The translations under genes were made by a program, and so were the position numbers. The notes beneath the pieces are model-generated. The model saw only the letters and a list, made by a program, of their open reading frames with translations, ran no database searches and was not told the DNA's origin. Positions 55,390 to 64,000 of a DNA stretch of 64,000 nucleotides are shown in pieces (position 1 is the first letter of the stretch; every line of letters starts with the position of its first letter). The stretch is from NCBI RefSeq assembly GCF_002979915.1, contig NZ_PCQA01000008.1, positions 62,001-126,000 on the forward strand. The letters run 5' to 3'. The DNA comes from Arthrobacter sp. MYb213 (GTDB lineage: Bacteria > Actinomycetota > Actinomycetes > Actinomycetales > Micrococcaceae).

Positions 55390-57294
55390 TTATGCTTGCG
55401 GCCGCAGGTAGCGCGCGAGATCATCGAGCACCGCTGGGTCTTCGATGGTCGAAGGCACCGTGTACTCCTTGCCGTCTGCGATCTGTCGCATGGTTTTGCG
55501 CAGAATCTTGCCCGAACGAGTCTTCGGCAATCCGTCTACCACCGTCACTTCACGGAAGTCTGCGACCGGGCCGATGTGCTGACGGACCAGCGCCACGATC
55601 TCCTTCTTCAGAGTTTCTTCGTCCGTGTCGATGCCAGATTTAAGCACTACATATCCGCTGGCACGCTGACCTTTAAGTGCGTCAATGATGCCAATGACGG
55701 CGCATTCGGCAACCGCCGGATGACTGGCGAGTACCTGTTCCATGGCACCTGTTGACAGGCGGTGCCCGGACACGTTGATGACGTCGTCGGTACGTCCCAT
55801 CACGAACAGGTAGCCGTCCTCATCGAGGAAACCGGAGTCACCGGTGAGGTAGAACCCGTCAATTTGAGACAGGTAAGTGTCTATGAAACGTTGGTCGTTG
55901 CCCCACAAAGTGGTCAGTGCGCCAGGTGGCAATGGGAGCTTGATGACGATATTTCCTTCTTCGCCAGTGGCCACCGAGTCTCCAAGGGCATCGCGGATCT
56001 CCACGTTAAAACCTGGTACCGGAGTGGTCGGACTTCCGGCTTTAGCGGTGAGTTCTTCTAGGCCCAGCGGGTTGGAGGCAATCGGCCAACCGGTCTCGGT
56101 CTGCCACCAGTTATCCACCACCGGGATGCCCAACAAGTTCACCGCAAAGTGATAGGTATCCGGATCTAGTCGTTCGCCAGCGACGAATAATGCACGCAGC
56201 GAGGATAGATCATGGGATGCGATGAGGCCGCCTGTGGGGTCGGCCTTGCGCACCGCACGTAAAGCAGTCGGTGCGGTAAACATCGTGGTGACCTTATGGT
56301 CTTCGATGATGCGCCCAAAGACACCGGCATCCGGAGTACCAATTGGCTTACCTTCGTAGAGTACGGAGGTCGCGCCGGCTATCAATGGTGCGTACACGAT
56401 GTAGGAATGGCCCACGACCCAGCCCACATCCGAAGCGGTAAACATGACGTCACCAGGGTGCACGTCGTAAATCGCGTTCATGGAGAACTGCAGCGCCGTG
56501 GTGTAACCACCGGTATCGCGCACGACTCCCTTAGGTGAACCGGTAGTACCGGAGGTGTAGAGCACGTAGAGCGGGTGGGTGGAGTCAAGTGACACAGGTG
56601 CGGCGGGCTGGGCCACCTTGGCTAGCTCATCCCAATCTAGCCAATTGACCTCGGATGCATCCTGGTACTCGCTGGGGCTGTGTTCAAACCCGTCGCGATG
56701 GCTCACGATGACATCTCGCACCGATTTCTCGGCGAGCTCCAATGCCTTGGCGACGGCCGGCAGGTATTCAATATGACGTGAAGGTTCGATACCGCCCGAG
56801 GCGGTGACGATGGCTACCGGCGCGCAGTCGGTAATACGAGCGGCCAGCTCTTTCGGAGCGAAACCACCAAAAACAACCGAGTGCACGGCGCCGAGGCGCG
56901 CACAGGCGAGCATCGAGATGACTGCCTGCGGAATCATCGGTAGGTAGATCAGGACACGGTCGCCGGTTTTTACGCCGCGGTCGCGCAAAACGCCGGCGAA
57001 GATTTCTACTTCGCGCAAAAGTTCACCGTAGCTGTACTCGGTTTTGCTATTGAGCATCGCCGAATCATAAATGAGAGCGGCTTGATCCCCGCGCCCGGCG
57101 GCCACATGTCGGTCCAGTGCGTTGGCCGATAGGTTCAGCTTTCCGTCCGGGAACCAGTTGTACAGTGGCGCCTTCGAATCATCGATCGCCTTGGTGGGCG
57201 TCTTGTCCCACTGCACCTCATGGGCAGCGGTGAGCCAGAACGCGGCCGGATCGGTAGCGGCCTGGTTAAAGGCCTGGCGGTATTCCTGTGCCAT
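55390..57294 (-). CDS. prpE: propionyl-CoA synthetase (PrpE) / AMP-forming short-chain acyl-CoA ligase
   Basis: 634 residues from ATG 57294, five bases after GGAGGGAA. Acetyl-CoA-synthetase-like adenylating enzyme: YVLYTSGTTGSPKGVVRDTGGY, FTASDVGWVVGHSYIVYAPL, DNWWQTETGWPIASN, GFYLTGDSGFLDEDGYLFVMGRTDDVINVSGHRLSTGAMEQV. The catalytic Lys is near the end in GLPKTRSGKILRKTMRQIA. The substitution pattern and position beside prpDBC favour propionate over acetate. It is divergent from the GntR regulator and has a candidate promoter and operator upstream. Confidence 0.92.
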   Translation of the reverse strand: MAQEYRQAFNQAATDPAAFWLTAAHEVQWDKTPTKAIDDSKAPLYNWFPDGKLNLSANALDRHVAAGRGDQAALIYDSAMLNSKTEYSYGELLREVEIFAGVLRDRGVKTGDRVLIYLPMIPQAVISMLACARLGAVHSVVFGGFAPKELAARITDCAPVAIVTASGGIEPSRHIEYLPAVAKALELAEKSVRDVIVSHRDGFEHSPSEYQDASEVNWLDWDELAKVAQPAAPVSLDSTHPLYVLYTSGTTGSPKGVVRDTGGYTTALQFSMNAIYDVHPGDVMFTASDVGWVVGHSYIVYAPLIAGATSVLYEGKPIGTPDAGVFGRIIEDHKVTTMFTAPTALRAVRKADPTGGLIASHDLSSLRALFVAGERLDPDTYHFAVNLLGIPVVDNWWQTETGWPIASNPLGLEELTAKAGSPTTPVPGFNVEIRDALGDSVATGEEGNIVIKLPLPPGALTTLWGNDQRFIDTYLSQIDGFYLTGDSGFLDEDGYLFVMGRTDDVINVSGHRLSTGAMEQVLASHPAVAECAVIGIIDALKGQRASGYVVLKSGIDTDEETLKKEIVALVRQHIGPVADFREVTVVDGLPKTRSGKILRKTMRQIADGKEYTVPSTIEDPAVLDDLARYLRPQA

Positions 57295-57352
57295 GTTTCC
57301 CTCCTGGGGCCGGGCATCGTCACCCAGCGGCTGTACGGTTGCTACATTTACT

Positions 57353-57457
57353 AGCGTATGAGGACAGTCACATGTTCGCAAGTTATTTGTATACATTTCT
57401 GCGAAGATTGCGAAAAATTTACGCTTTACTATCCATTTCACGCCATTCGTGTATACA
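57353..57457. promoter_or_regulatory. prp divergent control region: prpE promoter and two TGTATACA operators
   Basis: On the minus strand TTGCGA (57376-57381) and TACGCT (57353-57358) are 17 bases apart, about 60 bases before prpE. The palindrome TGTATACA occurs at 57388-57395, just upstream of this -35. It recurs at 57450-57457, where TATACA is also the -10-like element 8 bases before the GntR gene's ATG. The GTATAC core fits FadR-group GntR sites. Confidence 0.6.
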
Positions 57458-57465
57458 ATCGAACC

Positions 57466-58116
57466 ATGAAAGCAAGCGACAAGGTCTACGAGAGCCTGCG
57501 CCGCGACATCGTCGAATGGCGGTTGTCACCGGGCACGGTACTCGCCGAGGTGGAGCAGTCCGCCAGACTAGGAGTTTCCCGCACCCCGGTGCGTGAAGCT
57601 TTGGCCCGCCTGGTTGCCGATGGACTAGCTGTGCAACAGCGCGGACGCGGCGCGATCGTCTCGGAAATTTCTGACACGCACGTCGAAGACCTCTTCGTTT
57701 TACGCAGAGCTCTGGAATGCGAAAGCGCACGGCTCGCAGCGCGCTCTACTCATGGCGCTGACTTCGCCTTGTTGGCCCAGCGTTTCGAAACTGCCGCGCA
57801 GCAATTGCGCGCCGAAGCCGCCACCGAAGGCTACTACCAGCTGGTCAGCGAACTCGACGAGATGATCGATGGGGCAGCGAATAATACGTACCTCTCAAGT
57901 GCGCTGCGCACACTACGCGTTCATCTGCAGCGAGTTCGACGGCTAGCCAAAGACAATCCGGAACGCTTATTAGAATCCGCCGGAGAACATGCGGCGATTG
58001 CCCGGGCAATCGCCAGCGGCAAACCAGAGGTCGCCGCCGCGGCCACCACGGTCCACCTACACCAATCGCTTGAACACATCATGACCCACGCGGTCGCCAC
58101 TGAAAGGACACCATGA
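57466..58116 (+). CDS. GntR-family (FCD) regulator of the prp cluster
   Basis: 216 residues from ATG 57466; the frame extends further up but the extra residues cover the promoter. The winged helix spans about 1-70 ([60 protein letters not shown]). The helical FCD ligand domain follows (about 78-210; [44 protein letters not shown]), with Asp and His residues for metal and carboxylate binding. It overlaps prpD by 4 bases. Probably a propionate- or 2-methylcitrate-responsive repressor binding TGTATACA. Confidence 0.9.
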   Translation: MKASDKVYESLRRDIVEWRLSPGTVLAEVEQSARLGVSRTPVREALARLVADGLAVQQRGRGAIVSEISDTHVEDLFVLRRALECESARLAARSTHGADFALLAQRFETAAQQLRAEAATEGYYQLVSELDEMIDGAANNTYLSSALRTLRVHLQRVRRLAKDNPERLLESAGEHAAIARAIASGKPEVAAAATTVHLHQSLEHIMTHAVATERTP

Positions 58117-59630
58117 TCAATCATCCAGTTCGCGTTTACCGCTCCGAAGAAAACCTAGCCCGCGAGGATCAGCTAGCACACAAGATCGCAACCGTTGCAG
58201 CCGATCCGGTAGAAGTGACCGCTGAGGTCACCGACATGATCATTAACCGCATCATCGACAACGCTTCGGTGGCCATCGCCTCGCTGAACCGCGGTCCGAT
58301 CGTTGCCGCTCGCTCCCAAGCACTAACCCACGCACCGTCCACCGGTGGCAAGGGCGCCAACGTCTTCGGCATCACCGAAAAGGTCTCCCCCGAGTGGGCA
58401 GCTTGGGCTAACGGCGTTGCCGTGCGCGAGCTCGATTACCATGACACCTTCCTGGCCGCAGAGTACTCGCACCCAGGCGATAACATCCCACCCATCTTGG
58501 CCGTCGCCCAGCACACCGGAGCTTCGGGCAAGGATCTGATCCGTGGCATCGCCACCGGTTATGAGATCCAGGTGGACCTGGTCAAGGCCATCTGCCTGCA
58601 CAAGCACAAGATCGACCACGTAGCCCACCTGGGCCCATCGGCTTCGGCCGGCATCGGCACCCTGTTGGGTCTAGATGTTGAAACTATCTTCCAGGCCGTC
58701 GGCCAGGGCCTGCACACCACCACCGCAACCCGTCAGTCACGTAAGGGCGAAATCTCCACTTGGAAGGCACACGCCCCAGCATTCGCCGGCAAGATGGCAG
58801 TAGAAGCAGCTGACCGTGCGATGCGCGGCCAGACCTCACCAGTGCCAATCTATGAAGGCGAAGATGGCGTAATCGCGTGGATGCTCGACGGCAAGGATGC
58901 CGCCTACGAGGTGCCACTGCCAGAAGCTGGCGAAGCAAAGCGCGCCATCATGGATACATACACCAAGGAACACTCGGCCGAATACCAGGCACAGGCCTGG
59001 ATCGACCTGGCTCGCAAGCTACACGGTGAGCACCCAGAAGCCACCGACCCGAAGAACGTGAAGTCGGTGCTGATCAAGACCAGCCACCACACTCACTACG
59101 TCATTGGTTCCGGCGCAAACGATCCACAGAAGTACGATCCAACCGCTTCACGCGAGACCCTAGATCACTCGATTCCGTTCATCTTCACCGTCGCCCTGCA
59201 GGACGGTTCATGGCACCACGTGGACTCCTACTCCCCAGAGCGTGCCGGCCGCGAAGACACCGTGGCGCTGTGGCACAAGGTGACCACCGAAGAAGATGCT
59301 GAGTGGACCCGTCGCTACCACTCACTGGACATCGCTGAGAAGGCCTTCGGCGGCAGCGTGGAAATCACGCTGAACGATGGCACCGTGATCACCGACCAGA
59401 TCGCCGTGGCCGACGCGCACCCATTGGGCGCCCGACCATTCGCTCGCGAGCAGTACATCAACAAGTTCCGTAGCCTCGCCACCGGCCTGGTCGACGACGC
59501 GGAAATCGACCGCTTCATCGCTGCCGCCGAAAACCTAGAGAACTTGGGTGCCGGCGAGCTGGAGCAGCTAAACATCGTTGCGGCAGCCGGAGTTATCGAC
59601 GCCGCAGCCGCACCGAAGGGCCTGTTCTAA
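58113..59630 (+). CDS. prpD: 2-methylcitrate dehydratase PrpD
   Basis: 505 residues of the MmgE/PrpD family. It dehydrates 2-methylcitrate in the methylcitrate cycle. Family features: [82 protein letters not shown], and [19 protein letters not shown]. Length is typical. Its ATGA overlaps the regulator's stop, so the regulator and enzymes share a transcript. Confidence 0.95.
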   Translation: MINHPVRVYRSEENLAREDQLAHKIATVAADPVEVTAEVTDMIINRIIDNASVAIASLNRGPIVAARSQALTHAPSTGGKGANVFGITEKVSPEWAAWANGVAVRELDYHDTFLAAEYSHPGDNIPPILAVAQHTGASGKDLIRGIATGYEIQVDLVKAICLHKHKIDHVAHLGPSASAGIGTLLGLDVETIFQAVGQGLHTTTATRQSRKGEISTWKAHAPAFAGKMAVEAADRAMRGQTSPVPIYEGEDGVIAWMLDGKDAAYEVPLPEAGEAKRAIMDTYTKEHSAEYQAQAWIDLARKLHGEHPEATDPKNVKSVLIKTSHHTHYVIGSGANDPQKYDPTASRETLDHSIPFIFTVALQDGSWHHVDSYSPERAGREDTVALWHKVTTEEDAEWTRRYHSLDIAEKAFGGSVEITLNDGTVITDQIAVADAHPLGARPFAREQYINKFRSLATGLVDDAEIDRFIAAAENLENLGAGELEQLNIVAAAGVIDAAAAPKGLF

Positions 59631-59631
59631 G

Positions 59632-60561
59632 ATGTTGTACTCAACTAAAACCGCAGCCGCCAAGCGTGCCGCGCTACGCGAAATGCTCACCCCGGGAGCT
59701 GCCCGCCAGTTCCCCGGGGCGTTCAACCCACTCTCAGCCAAGCTGATCAGTGAGAAGAATTTCGACGGCATCTACATTTCCGGTGCAGTGCTCGCCAACG
59801 ATCTGGGCCTCCCAGACATTGGGCTGACCTCGCTGACCGAGGTGGCCACGCGTGCCGGACAAATTGCCCGGATGAGCGATCTGCCTTCGATCGTGGACGC
59901 AGACACTGGATTTGGTGAGCCGATGAACGTGGCCCGCTCTATCCAGGAGCTCGAATACGCTGGCCTGGCCGGCTGCCATATTGAAGACCAGTTCAATCCG
60001 AAGCGTTGCGGCCACTTGGACGGCAAGAACGTGGTGGACACCGAAACCATGCTCAAGCGCATCGCCGCCGCCGCCGATGCACGCATCGATGAGAACTTCT
60101 TGATCATGGCGCGCACCGACATCCGTGCGGTGGAGGGTTTGGACGCTGCGATCGACCGCGCAAAGGCGATGGTTGATGCCGGAGCGGACTCCATTTTCCC
60201 TGAGGCCATGAAGAATGTGTCGGAATTTGAAGCCATCTGTAATGCGGTTGATGTACCGGTGTTGGCGAATATGACGGAGTTCGGTAAGTCCGAGCTTTTC
60301 AACCGTCAGGAGCTGGCCGATGCCGGTGTTGCGCTGATCATCTACCCGGTAACTTTGCTGCGTAGCGCCATGGGTGCTGCGGAGCGAGTGCTCGACGCAA
60401 TTAGCGAAGATGGAACTCAAGAGCGCGAAGTGGATAACATGTTAACCAGGTCACGTCTCTACGAGCTAGTCGATTATGAGGCGTACAACCGATTCGACAC
60501 CGGGATCTTCAACTTCCAAGTTCCCACCCTTGACATCGGTACCAATAACTCGAACCTCTAG
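59632..60561 (+). CDS. prpB: 2-methylisocitrate lyase PrpB
   Basis: 309 residues from ATG 59632, one base after the prpD stop. It cleaves 2-methylisocitrate to pyruvate and succinate. Motifs: FDGIYISGAVLANDLGLPD, IVDADTGFGEPMNVARS, IEDQFNPKRCGHLDGKNVV (the KRCGH catalytic loop with Cys), and NMTEFGKSELFN. Fully family-like length. Confidence 0.96.
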   Translation: MLYSTKTAAAKRAALREMLTPGAARQFPGAFNPLSAKLISEKNFDGIYISGAVLANDLGLPDIGLTSLTEVATRAGQIARMSDLPSIVDADTGFGEPMNVARSIQELEYAGLAGCHIEDQFNPKRCGHLDGKNVVDTETMLKRIAAAADARIDENFLIMARTDIRAVEGLDAAIDRAKAMVDAGADSIFPEAMKNVSEFEAICNAVDVPVLANMTEFGKSELFNRQELADAGVALIIYPVTLLRSAMGAAERVLDAISEDGTQEREVDNMLTRSRLYELVDYEAYNRFDTGIFNFQVPTLDIGTNNSNL

Positions 60562-60593
60562 TACGGGGATCCATCAACGAAGAGGATGCACTT

Positions 60594-61733
60594 ATGAGCA
60601 CCACTGAGGATATCAAGAAGGGCCTTGCCGGCGTCGTCGTAGATTACACGGCGGTCTCTAAGGTCAATCCGGATACCAACTCGCTGCTTTATCGTGGCTA
60701 CCCGGTACAGGATCTCGCGGCAAGCAAGTCCTTCGAAGAAGTCGCGCTGCTGCTGTGGACCGGCGAACTGCCAAGCGAGTCGGAACTCACCGAATTCTGC
60801 GCCTTCGAGCGAGCTAATCGTGCGCTCGATCCACGTGTGAAGGCCGCCATTGACCTACTGCCTACCGACTGCCATCCAATGGATGTTGGACGCACGGCCG
60901 TATCGGTAATCGGCGCCAACCATGCAGAGGCAGAAAACTCCTCCCCCGAGGCGGAACTGCGCAAGGCTAAAGAACTGTTCGCAGCTTTCCCAGCGGTCGT
61001 CGCCTATGATCAGCGCCGCCGTCGTGGCCAGGAGCTCGTGGCACCACGCGAGGATTTGGACTACTCGTCGAACTTCTTGTGGATGAGCTTCGGCGAAGAG
61101 GCCGCCCCGGAGGTCGTCGATGCGTTCCGCGTATCGATGGTGCTCTATGCGGAGCACTCCTTCAATGCCTCGACATTCACCGCACGCGTGATCACCTCGA
61201 CGCTTTCGGATCTGCATTCGGCTGTCACCGGCGCCATCGGCGCTTTGAAGGGCCCTTTGCACGGCGGCGCCAATGAGGCGGTGATGCACACCTTCGACGA
61301 GATCGGTATCGACAAGAACGAGTCTCGTAAGGATGCTGCCGTCCGCGCGAAGGCATGGATGGAAGATGCGCTGGCACAGAAGAAGAAGGTTATGGGCTTC
61401 GGCCACCGCGTGTACAAGCACGGTGATTCGCGTGTGCCGACGATGAAGGCCGCACTGGATAAGATGATCGAGCATTACGGTCGCTCCGAAATGCTCGGAC
61501 TCTACGATGGTCTGGAGTCGGCCATGGACGAGGCGAAGGCGATCAAGCCAAACCTCGACTACCCAGCCGGCCCGACCTATCACTTGATGGGCTTTGACAC
61601 CGAAATGTTCACCCCGATCTTCATCGCGGCACGCATCACCGGTTGGACCGCCCACATCTTCGAGCAGCGCGCCGCAAACGCACTGATCCGTCCGTTGTCC
61701 GCGTACAACGGCCCGGAGCAGCGCGCACTGTAG
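60594..61733 (+). CDS. prpC: 2-methylcitrate synthase PrpC
   Basis: 379 residues after AGAGGA. It condenses propionyl-CoA with oxaloacetate. Citrate-synthase-fold residues: PMDVGRTAVSVIGA, the His in EHSFNASTFTARVITST, GPLHGGANEAVM, KKKVMGFGHRVYKHGDSR, and a C-terminal Arg in RPLSAYNGPEQR. Small (type II-like, about 380) subunits and location in prp favour methylcitrate over citrate synthase. A terminator follows. Confidence 0.95.
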   Translation: MSTTEDIKKGLAGVVVDYTAVSKVNPDTNSLLYRGYPVQDLAASKSFEEVALLLWTGELPSESELTEFCAFERANRALDPRVKAAIDLLPTDCHPMDVGRTAVSVIGANHAEAENSSPEAELRKAKELFAAFPAVVAYDQRRRRGQELVAPREDLDYSSNFLWMSFGEEAAPEVVDAFRVSMVLYAEHSFNASTFTARVITSTLSDLHSAVTGAIGALKGPLHGGANEAVMHTFDEIGIDKNESRKDAAVRAKAWMEDALAQKKKVMGFGHRVYKHGDSRVPTMKAALDKMIEHYGRSEMLGLYDGLESAMDEAKAIKPNLDYPAGPTYHLMGFDTEMFTPIFIAARITGWTAHIFEQRAANALIRPLSAYNGPEQRAL

Positions 61734-61742
61734 CAAAAAATC

Positions 61743-61788
61743 TGTATACGAGAGCGGAGTCAAACCGATTGGTTCGGCTCCGCTCTCG
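61743..61788 (+). terminator. prpC terminator with an embedded GTATAC site
   Basis: CGAGAGCGGAG pairs with CTCCGCTCTCG (11 base pairs), with a further partly paired inner AACCG/GGTT. Directly before the stem, TGTATAC (61743-61749) repeats the operator core seen upstream of the prp regulator. No strong T run follows. Confidence 0.75.
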
Positions 61789-61814
61789 CGTTAACTGACA
61801 TTGAGGTATATTGT

Positions 61815-61845
61815 TTATCGATAGGTATTCATCGTAAGTCGATAA
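61815..61845. promoter_or_regulatory. inverted repeat upstream of the DUF2975/HTH pair
   Basis: TTATCGA (61815-61821) and TCGATAA (61839-61845) form perfect 7-base inverted arms 17 bases apart. TATCGATA at 61816-61823 is itself palindromic. This is a plausible autoregulatory site for the XRE protein encoded by the second gene. AGAGGTG at 61845-61851 is the ribosome site of the first gene. Confidence 0.5.
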
Positions 61846-61859
61846 GAGGTGTATTTGCC

Positions 61860-62357
61860 ATGAGCGCATTCAGTACGCTCGCGCTGAGAATTGTGCTAAG
61901 CCTGATCTTCGCCGGCTCCCTATTTATCCAGTGCTTTATGATCCCCTTGATCGCCATGGATATGGCAGATCTCCCAGCCGAATTCGCCTACTTGCGCATA
62001 AGCCTGCTGAGCTACGCTGTCGTTGCCCTGCTCATCGTAGAAATCTCTTGTCTCTGCGTCGCGAAGCTCATCACGCGGGTACGCCGCGGGACTGTCTTCA
62101 CCGCAGCTTCCTTCAAATTTGTGAACGTCATCATCGCCGCGATTTCCCTCGGATCACTGATGACATTTGTTCTGGGCACAATCATGGCCCCGGGCGATGC
62201 AGTGGCACCGGGCGTGGTGCTCTTGGTTGGCGGATTCGGGGTCCTATTGGCTGGAATCGCGCTCATCGTGTGGGTGCTGCGCCAATTGCTTTTCCAAGCT
62301 TCAACCACCGAAGCCCAGGCCGCGGCGTTGCGTACGGAGTTGGGCGGCGTGATCTAA
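61860..62357 (+). CDS. DUF2975 four-span membrane protein
   Basis: 165 residues with four hydrophobic helices (about 5-28, 42-66, 80-106, 112-138) and the DUF2975 pattern: an early AGSLFIQCFMIPL and a late FGVLLAGIALIVWVLRQLLFQA. It is translationally coupled to a small XRE regulator (TAATG), the standard arrangement for this family. The function is unknown; some pairs respond to membrane or antibiotic stress. Confidence 0.88.
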   Translation: MSAFSTLALRIVLSLIFAGSLFIQCFMIPLIAMDMADLPAEFAYLRISLLSYAVVALLIVEISCLCVAKLITRVRRGTVFTAASFKFVNVIIAAISLGSLMTFVLGTIMAPGDAVAPGVVLLVGGFGVLLAGIALIVWVLRQLLFQASTTEAQAAALRTELGGVI

Positions 62358-62608
62358 TGCCCATCAGAGTGGACATCGATGTAATGCTCGCCCGCCGAAA
62401 AATGGCAGTCGGTGAACTAGCCGAAAAAATCGGCATCACCCCTGCAAATCTTGCAGTTCTCAAAAACGGGCGTGCCAAAGCCGTCCGGTTTAGCACGTTG
62501 GAAGCCTTATGCGAGGTGCTTGATTGCCAGCCCGGAGACCTGCTGATTTACGAGCCATATGGCGCTCAGGTTAGTGAAGAAATTCCCGCGATCACCAGCA
62601 CCGCATAA
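62357..62608 (+). CDS. small XRE-family helix-turn-helix regulator (YozG-like)
   Basis: 83 residues from ATG 62357, sharing one base with the preceding stop; a longer in-frame extension lies inside the DUF2975 gene and is rejected. The helix-turn-helix lies at about 10-62 (VMLARRKMAVGELAEKIGITPANLAVLKNGRAKAVRFSTLEALCEVLDCQPGDLLIYE). It is the usual partner of DUF2975 proteins and probably represses its own operon through the 61815-61845 repeat. Confidence 0.92.
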   Translation: MPIRVDIDVMLARRKMAVGELAEKIGITPANLAVLKNGRAKAVRFSTLEALCEVLDCQPGDLLIYEPYGAQVSEEIPAITSTA

Positions 62609-62613
62609 TAATC

Positions 62614-63132
62614 CTAGATTTTGGTGCTTTGCTCAGGCCAGGGCGTCAAGGCGATCTCATGCAGAGATTGATTATCTGCCGCATAACTAATGCAGGCGGT
62701 AAATTGTTCTCCGCCCATCATGCGTGGAAGCCACAACGGGGAATCTTCCCACATTTGTGTCACTGGTAAGGCCCCGGCTGAAAACCACAACGGTTCGAGT
62801 TCCTCGCTGGGTGCAACTCTCCCGCTGGCTACACGCGCGATGAATACTGCACAATCCATGTCAGAGCTCGGATTGGCCGGAAAACTGAAGACTACTTTGG
62901 CAGCTGGTCGAAGCTGGGCCGACGCCACGAGTAGCCCGGTTTCCTCGAAGAACTCACGAATTGCAGCTTGCTCGGAGGTTTCACCGGGCTCAATCTTCCC
63001 GCCGGGCAAAACGATCTTCCCGGTGCCAAAGCCTCGCAGTTTTCTTCCAAGCAGTACCTCGGTACCGGATTCACTGTCGCGTAGTAAGGCTAGTAAAGCA
63101 ACGCGTTTCGGCCGGGACAAATTCATTGACAT
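62614..63132 (-). CDS. NUDIX hydrolase, MutT/MTH1-like
   Basis: About 172 residues; ATG 63132 or 63126 are both possible, TTG 63138 is less likely. The Nudix box is intact, GGKIEPGETSEQAAIREFFEETGLLV. LGRKLRGFGTGKIVLPGGK before it resembles 8-oxo-dGTP hydrolases of the MTH1 type. It lies 10 bases downstream of xerD. In mycobacteria a NUDIX gene also adjoins xerD. Confidence 0.88.
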   Translation of the reverse strand: MSMNLSRPKRVALLALLRDSESGTEVLLGRKLRGFGTGKIVLPGGKIEPGETSEQAAIREFFEETGLLVASAQLRPAAKVVFSFPANPSSDMDCAVFIARVASGRVAPSEELEPLWFSAGALPVTQMWEDSPLWLPRMMGGEQFTACISYAADNQSLHEIALTPWPEQSTKI

Positions 63133-63142
63133 GCCCAAAAAC

Positions 63143-64000
63143 CTAGTTCACCCTTGGGTGCGCAAAGAGGTAAGCCTCACGCAATGAATCGACGGTAACC
63201 TTCGTGTAAATCTGTGTGGTGGTAACCGAGGCATGACCCAATAATTCTTGAACCACCCGCACATCTGCTCCGCCCTCTAAAAGATGAGTGGCAAAGGAGT
63301 GTCGAAGCGTGTGTGGAGAAACCTCGCCTTCGATGCCTGCGCGTTGCGCGGCTTTGGCCAGAATCAGCCACACCGACTGGCGCGAAAGCCTGCCACCACG
63401 CTGATTTAGGAACAAGGCGGGGGTCCCTTTACCCTTGGTAGCCAGTCCCGGACGGGCCCGCACCAGATAGTCGCTGACCGCACGCTGCGCATAACCACCA
63501 ACCGGTACTACTCGTTCTTTCGAGCCTTTACCGAACAAACGCACTACCGCGTCCTCGGCAAAATGCAGATCATCCACGTCCAGTCCGACAACCTCGGAGA
63601 TACGAGCCCCGGTCGAGTATAAAAATTCTAGAATGGCCCGATCTCTCAGCCCCGCGGGAGTATCCAACGCGATGGAATCGAGAATCTGAGTCACCGCAGA
63701 AATGCTGATCGCTTTAGGCAATGACTGACCCACCGTCGGTGGCTGCACCTCGCGAGCAGGATTAGGCGCACAAATCTCCTCTAGCTCCCAATACCTATGT
63801 AGCTGTCGGATGGCCACCGTATGGCGCGCGACCGATCTGGGTCCCAGAGCTTGATGGTCATCATCTCCACGTGCCAACTGTTGCAGGTAGCCGCTGACCT
63901 CATTTTCAGTGATCAACGCTGGATCAGTGGTGCCACGTGTTTCCAAAGTTTCTTGGTATCGAGTTAGATCCCGGCGATAGGAGTCGAGGGTATTTTTTGC
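63143..64000 (-). CDS. xerD: site-specific tyrosine recombinase XerD (5' end outside window)
   Basis: The frame stays open to the window edge, and the upstream codons (AKNTLDSYRRDLTRYQETL) are normal XerD sequence, so about 286 C-terminal residues are seen. The SAM-like N-domain is followed by the catalytic domain with Arg in ARISEVVGLD, HTLRHSFATHLLEGG, the later His in LLGHASVTTTQIYT, and the nucleophile Tyr in the same motif. With XerC it resolves chromosome dimers at dif. The conserved linkage with the parA-scpAB cluster is broken here by the 17-kb accessory block. Confidence 0.95.
   Translation of the reverse strand, partial: AKNTLDSYRRDLTRYQETLETRGTTDPALITENEVSGYLQQLARGDDDHQALGPRSVARHTVAIRQLHRYWELEEICAPNPAREVQPPTVGQSLPKAISISAVTQILDSIALDTPAGLRDRAILEFLYSTGARISEVVGLDVDDLHFAEDAVVRLFGKGSKERVVPVGGYAQRAVSDYLVRARPGLATKGKGTPALFLNQRGGRLSRQSVWLILAKAAQRAGIEGEVSPHTLRHSFATHLLEGGADVRVVQELLGHASVTTTQIYTKVTVDSLREAYLFAHPRVN

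Noticed and set aside
59734-60420. 228-codon minus-strand frame
   Set aside because: Lies entirely antisense to prpB, a clear gene; long antisense frames are expected in GC-rich coding DNA.
63143-63946. XerD starting at 63946 as a complete 267-residue gene
   Set aside because: The codons upstream to the window edge continue typical XerD N-terminal sequence, so the gene is truncated by the window rather than starting there.

Overview
The window looks like ordinary chromosome from an actinobacterium of the order Micrococcales, most probably Micrococcaceae (Arthrobacter / Glutamicibacter relatives). This is inferred from gene content and order: a WhiB1 regulator, a PASTA Ser/Thr kinase beside class II DAHP synthase, plsC and a fadD15-type ligase, the garA-ftsR-nuclease-resR cluster, and the parA-scpA-scpB-pseudouridine synthase-tyrA-cmk-der cluster. 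No phage genes, insertion sequences, CRISPR arrays or rRNA were seen. There is one tRNA, tRNA-Pro(GGG). Both ends of the window cut genes.

Layout. 1-2.8 kb: ftsE, ftsX and the start of a secreted coiled-coil protein, probably the FtsEX-controlled hydrolase. 3.1-5 kb: an SSS-family symporter with a translationally coupled 41-residue membrane peptide. 5.6-6.8 kb: prfB. 6.8-11.4 kb: a seven-gene tad/flp pilus operon. Divergent from it, 11.7-15.4 kb: a 1220-residue FHA-FtsK ATPase of EssC/EccC type with no visible type VII substrate. 16.1-18.8 kb: whiB1 and a PknL-like kinase. 18.9-24.8 kb: aromatic amino acid and lipid genes. 25-28.5 kb: pyruvate carboxylase. 28.8-32.3 kb: a ParA-like ATPase and the garA/MerR cluster. 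32.5-37.6 kb: small hypothetical genes, an aromatic-ring flavin monooxygenase and an ABC-F gene interrupted by one in-frame TGA. 37.9-45.2 kb: tRNA-Pro and the der...parA housekeeping cluster.

45.7-62.6 kb is accessory. It holds a MocR regulator divergent from a DMT exporter, a DctA carrier beside a CitA/DcuS-type two-component system, a DASS anion transporter, and a methylcitrate-cycle cluster (prpE divergent from a GntR regulator and prpDBC). NUDIX and xerD, which often sit close to parA in actinobacteria, follow at 62.6-64 kb, so this block looks inserted between them.

Functional picture. The accessory block takes up C4-dicarboxylates and related anions, senses them, and turns propionate into propionyl-CoA and then pyruvate plus succinate. 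Pyruvate carboxylase at 25-28.5 kb refills oxaloacetate. GarA at 32 kb, with its conserved N-terminal ETT phosphorylation motif, would link kinase signalling to 2-oxoglutarate metabolism. Most convergent gene pairs are separated by perfect or near-perfect hairpins. Many same-strand genes overlap by 1, 4 or 8 bases, which allowed many starts to be refined. Points that most deserve a second look: the ABC-F nonsense codon, the MocR/DMT start codons that overlap inside a palindrome, the orphan EssC-like ATPase, a 49-codon Cys-pair peptide at 33.5 kb, and the short leader frame before the kinase.
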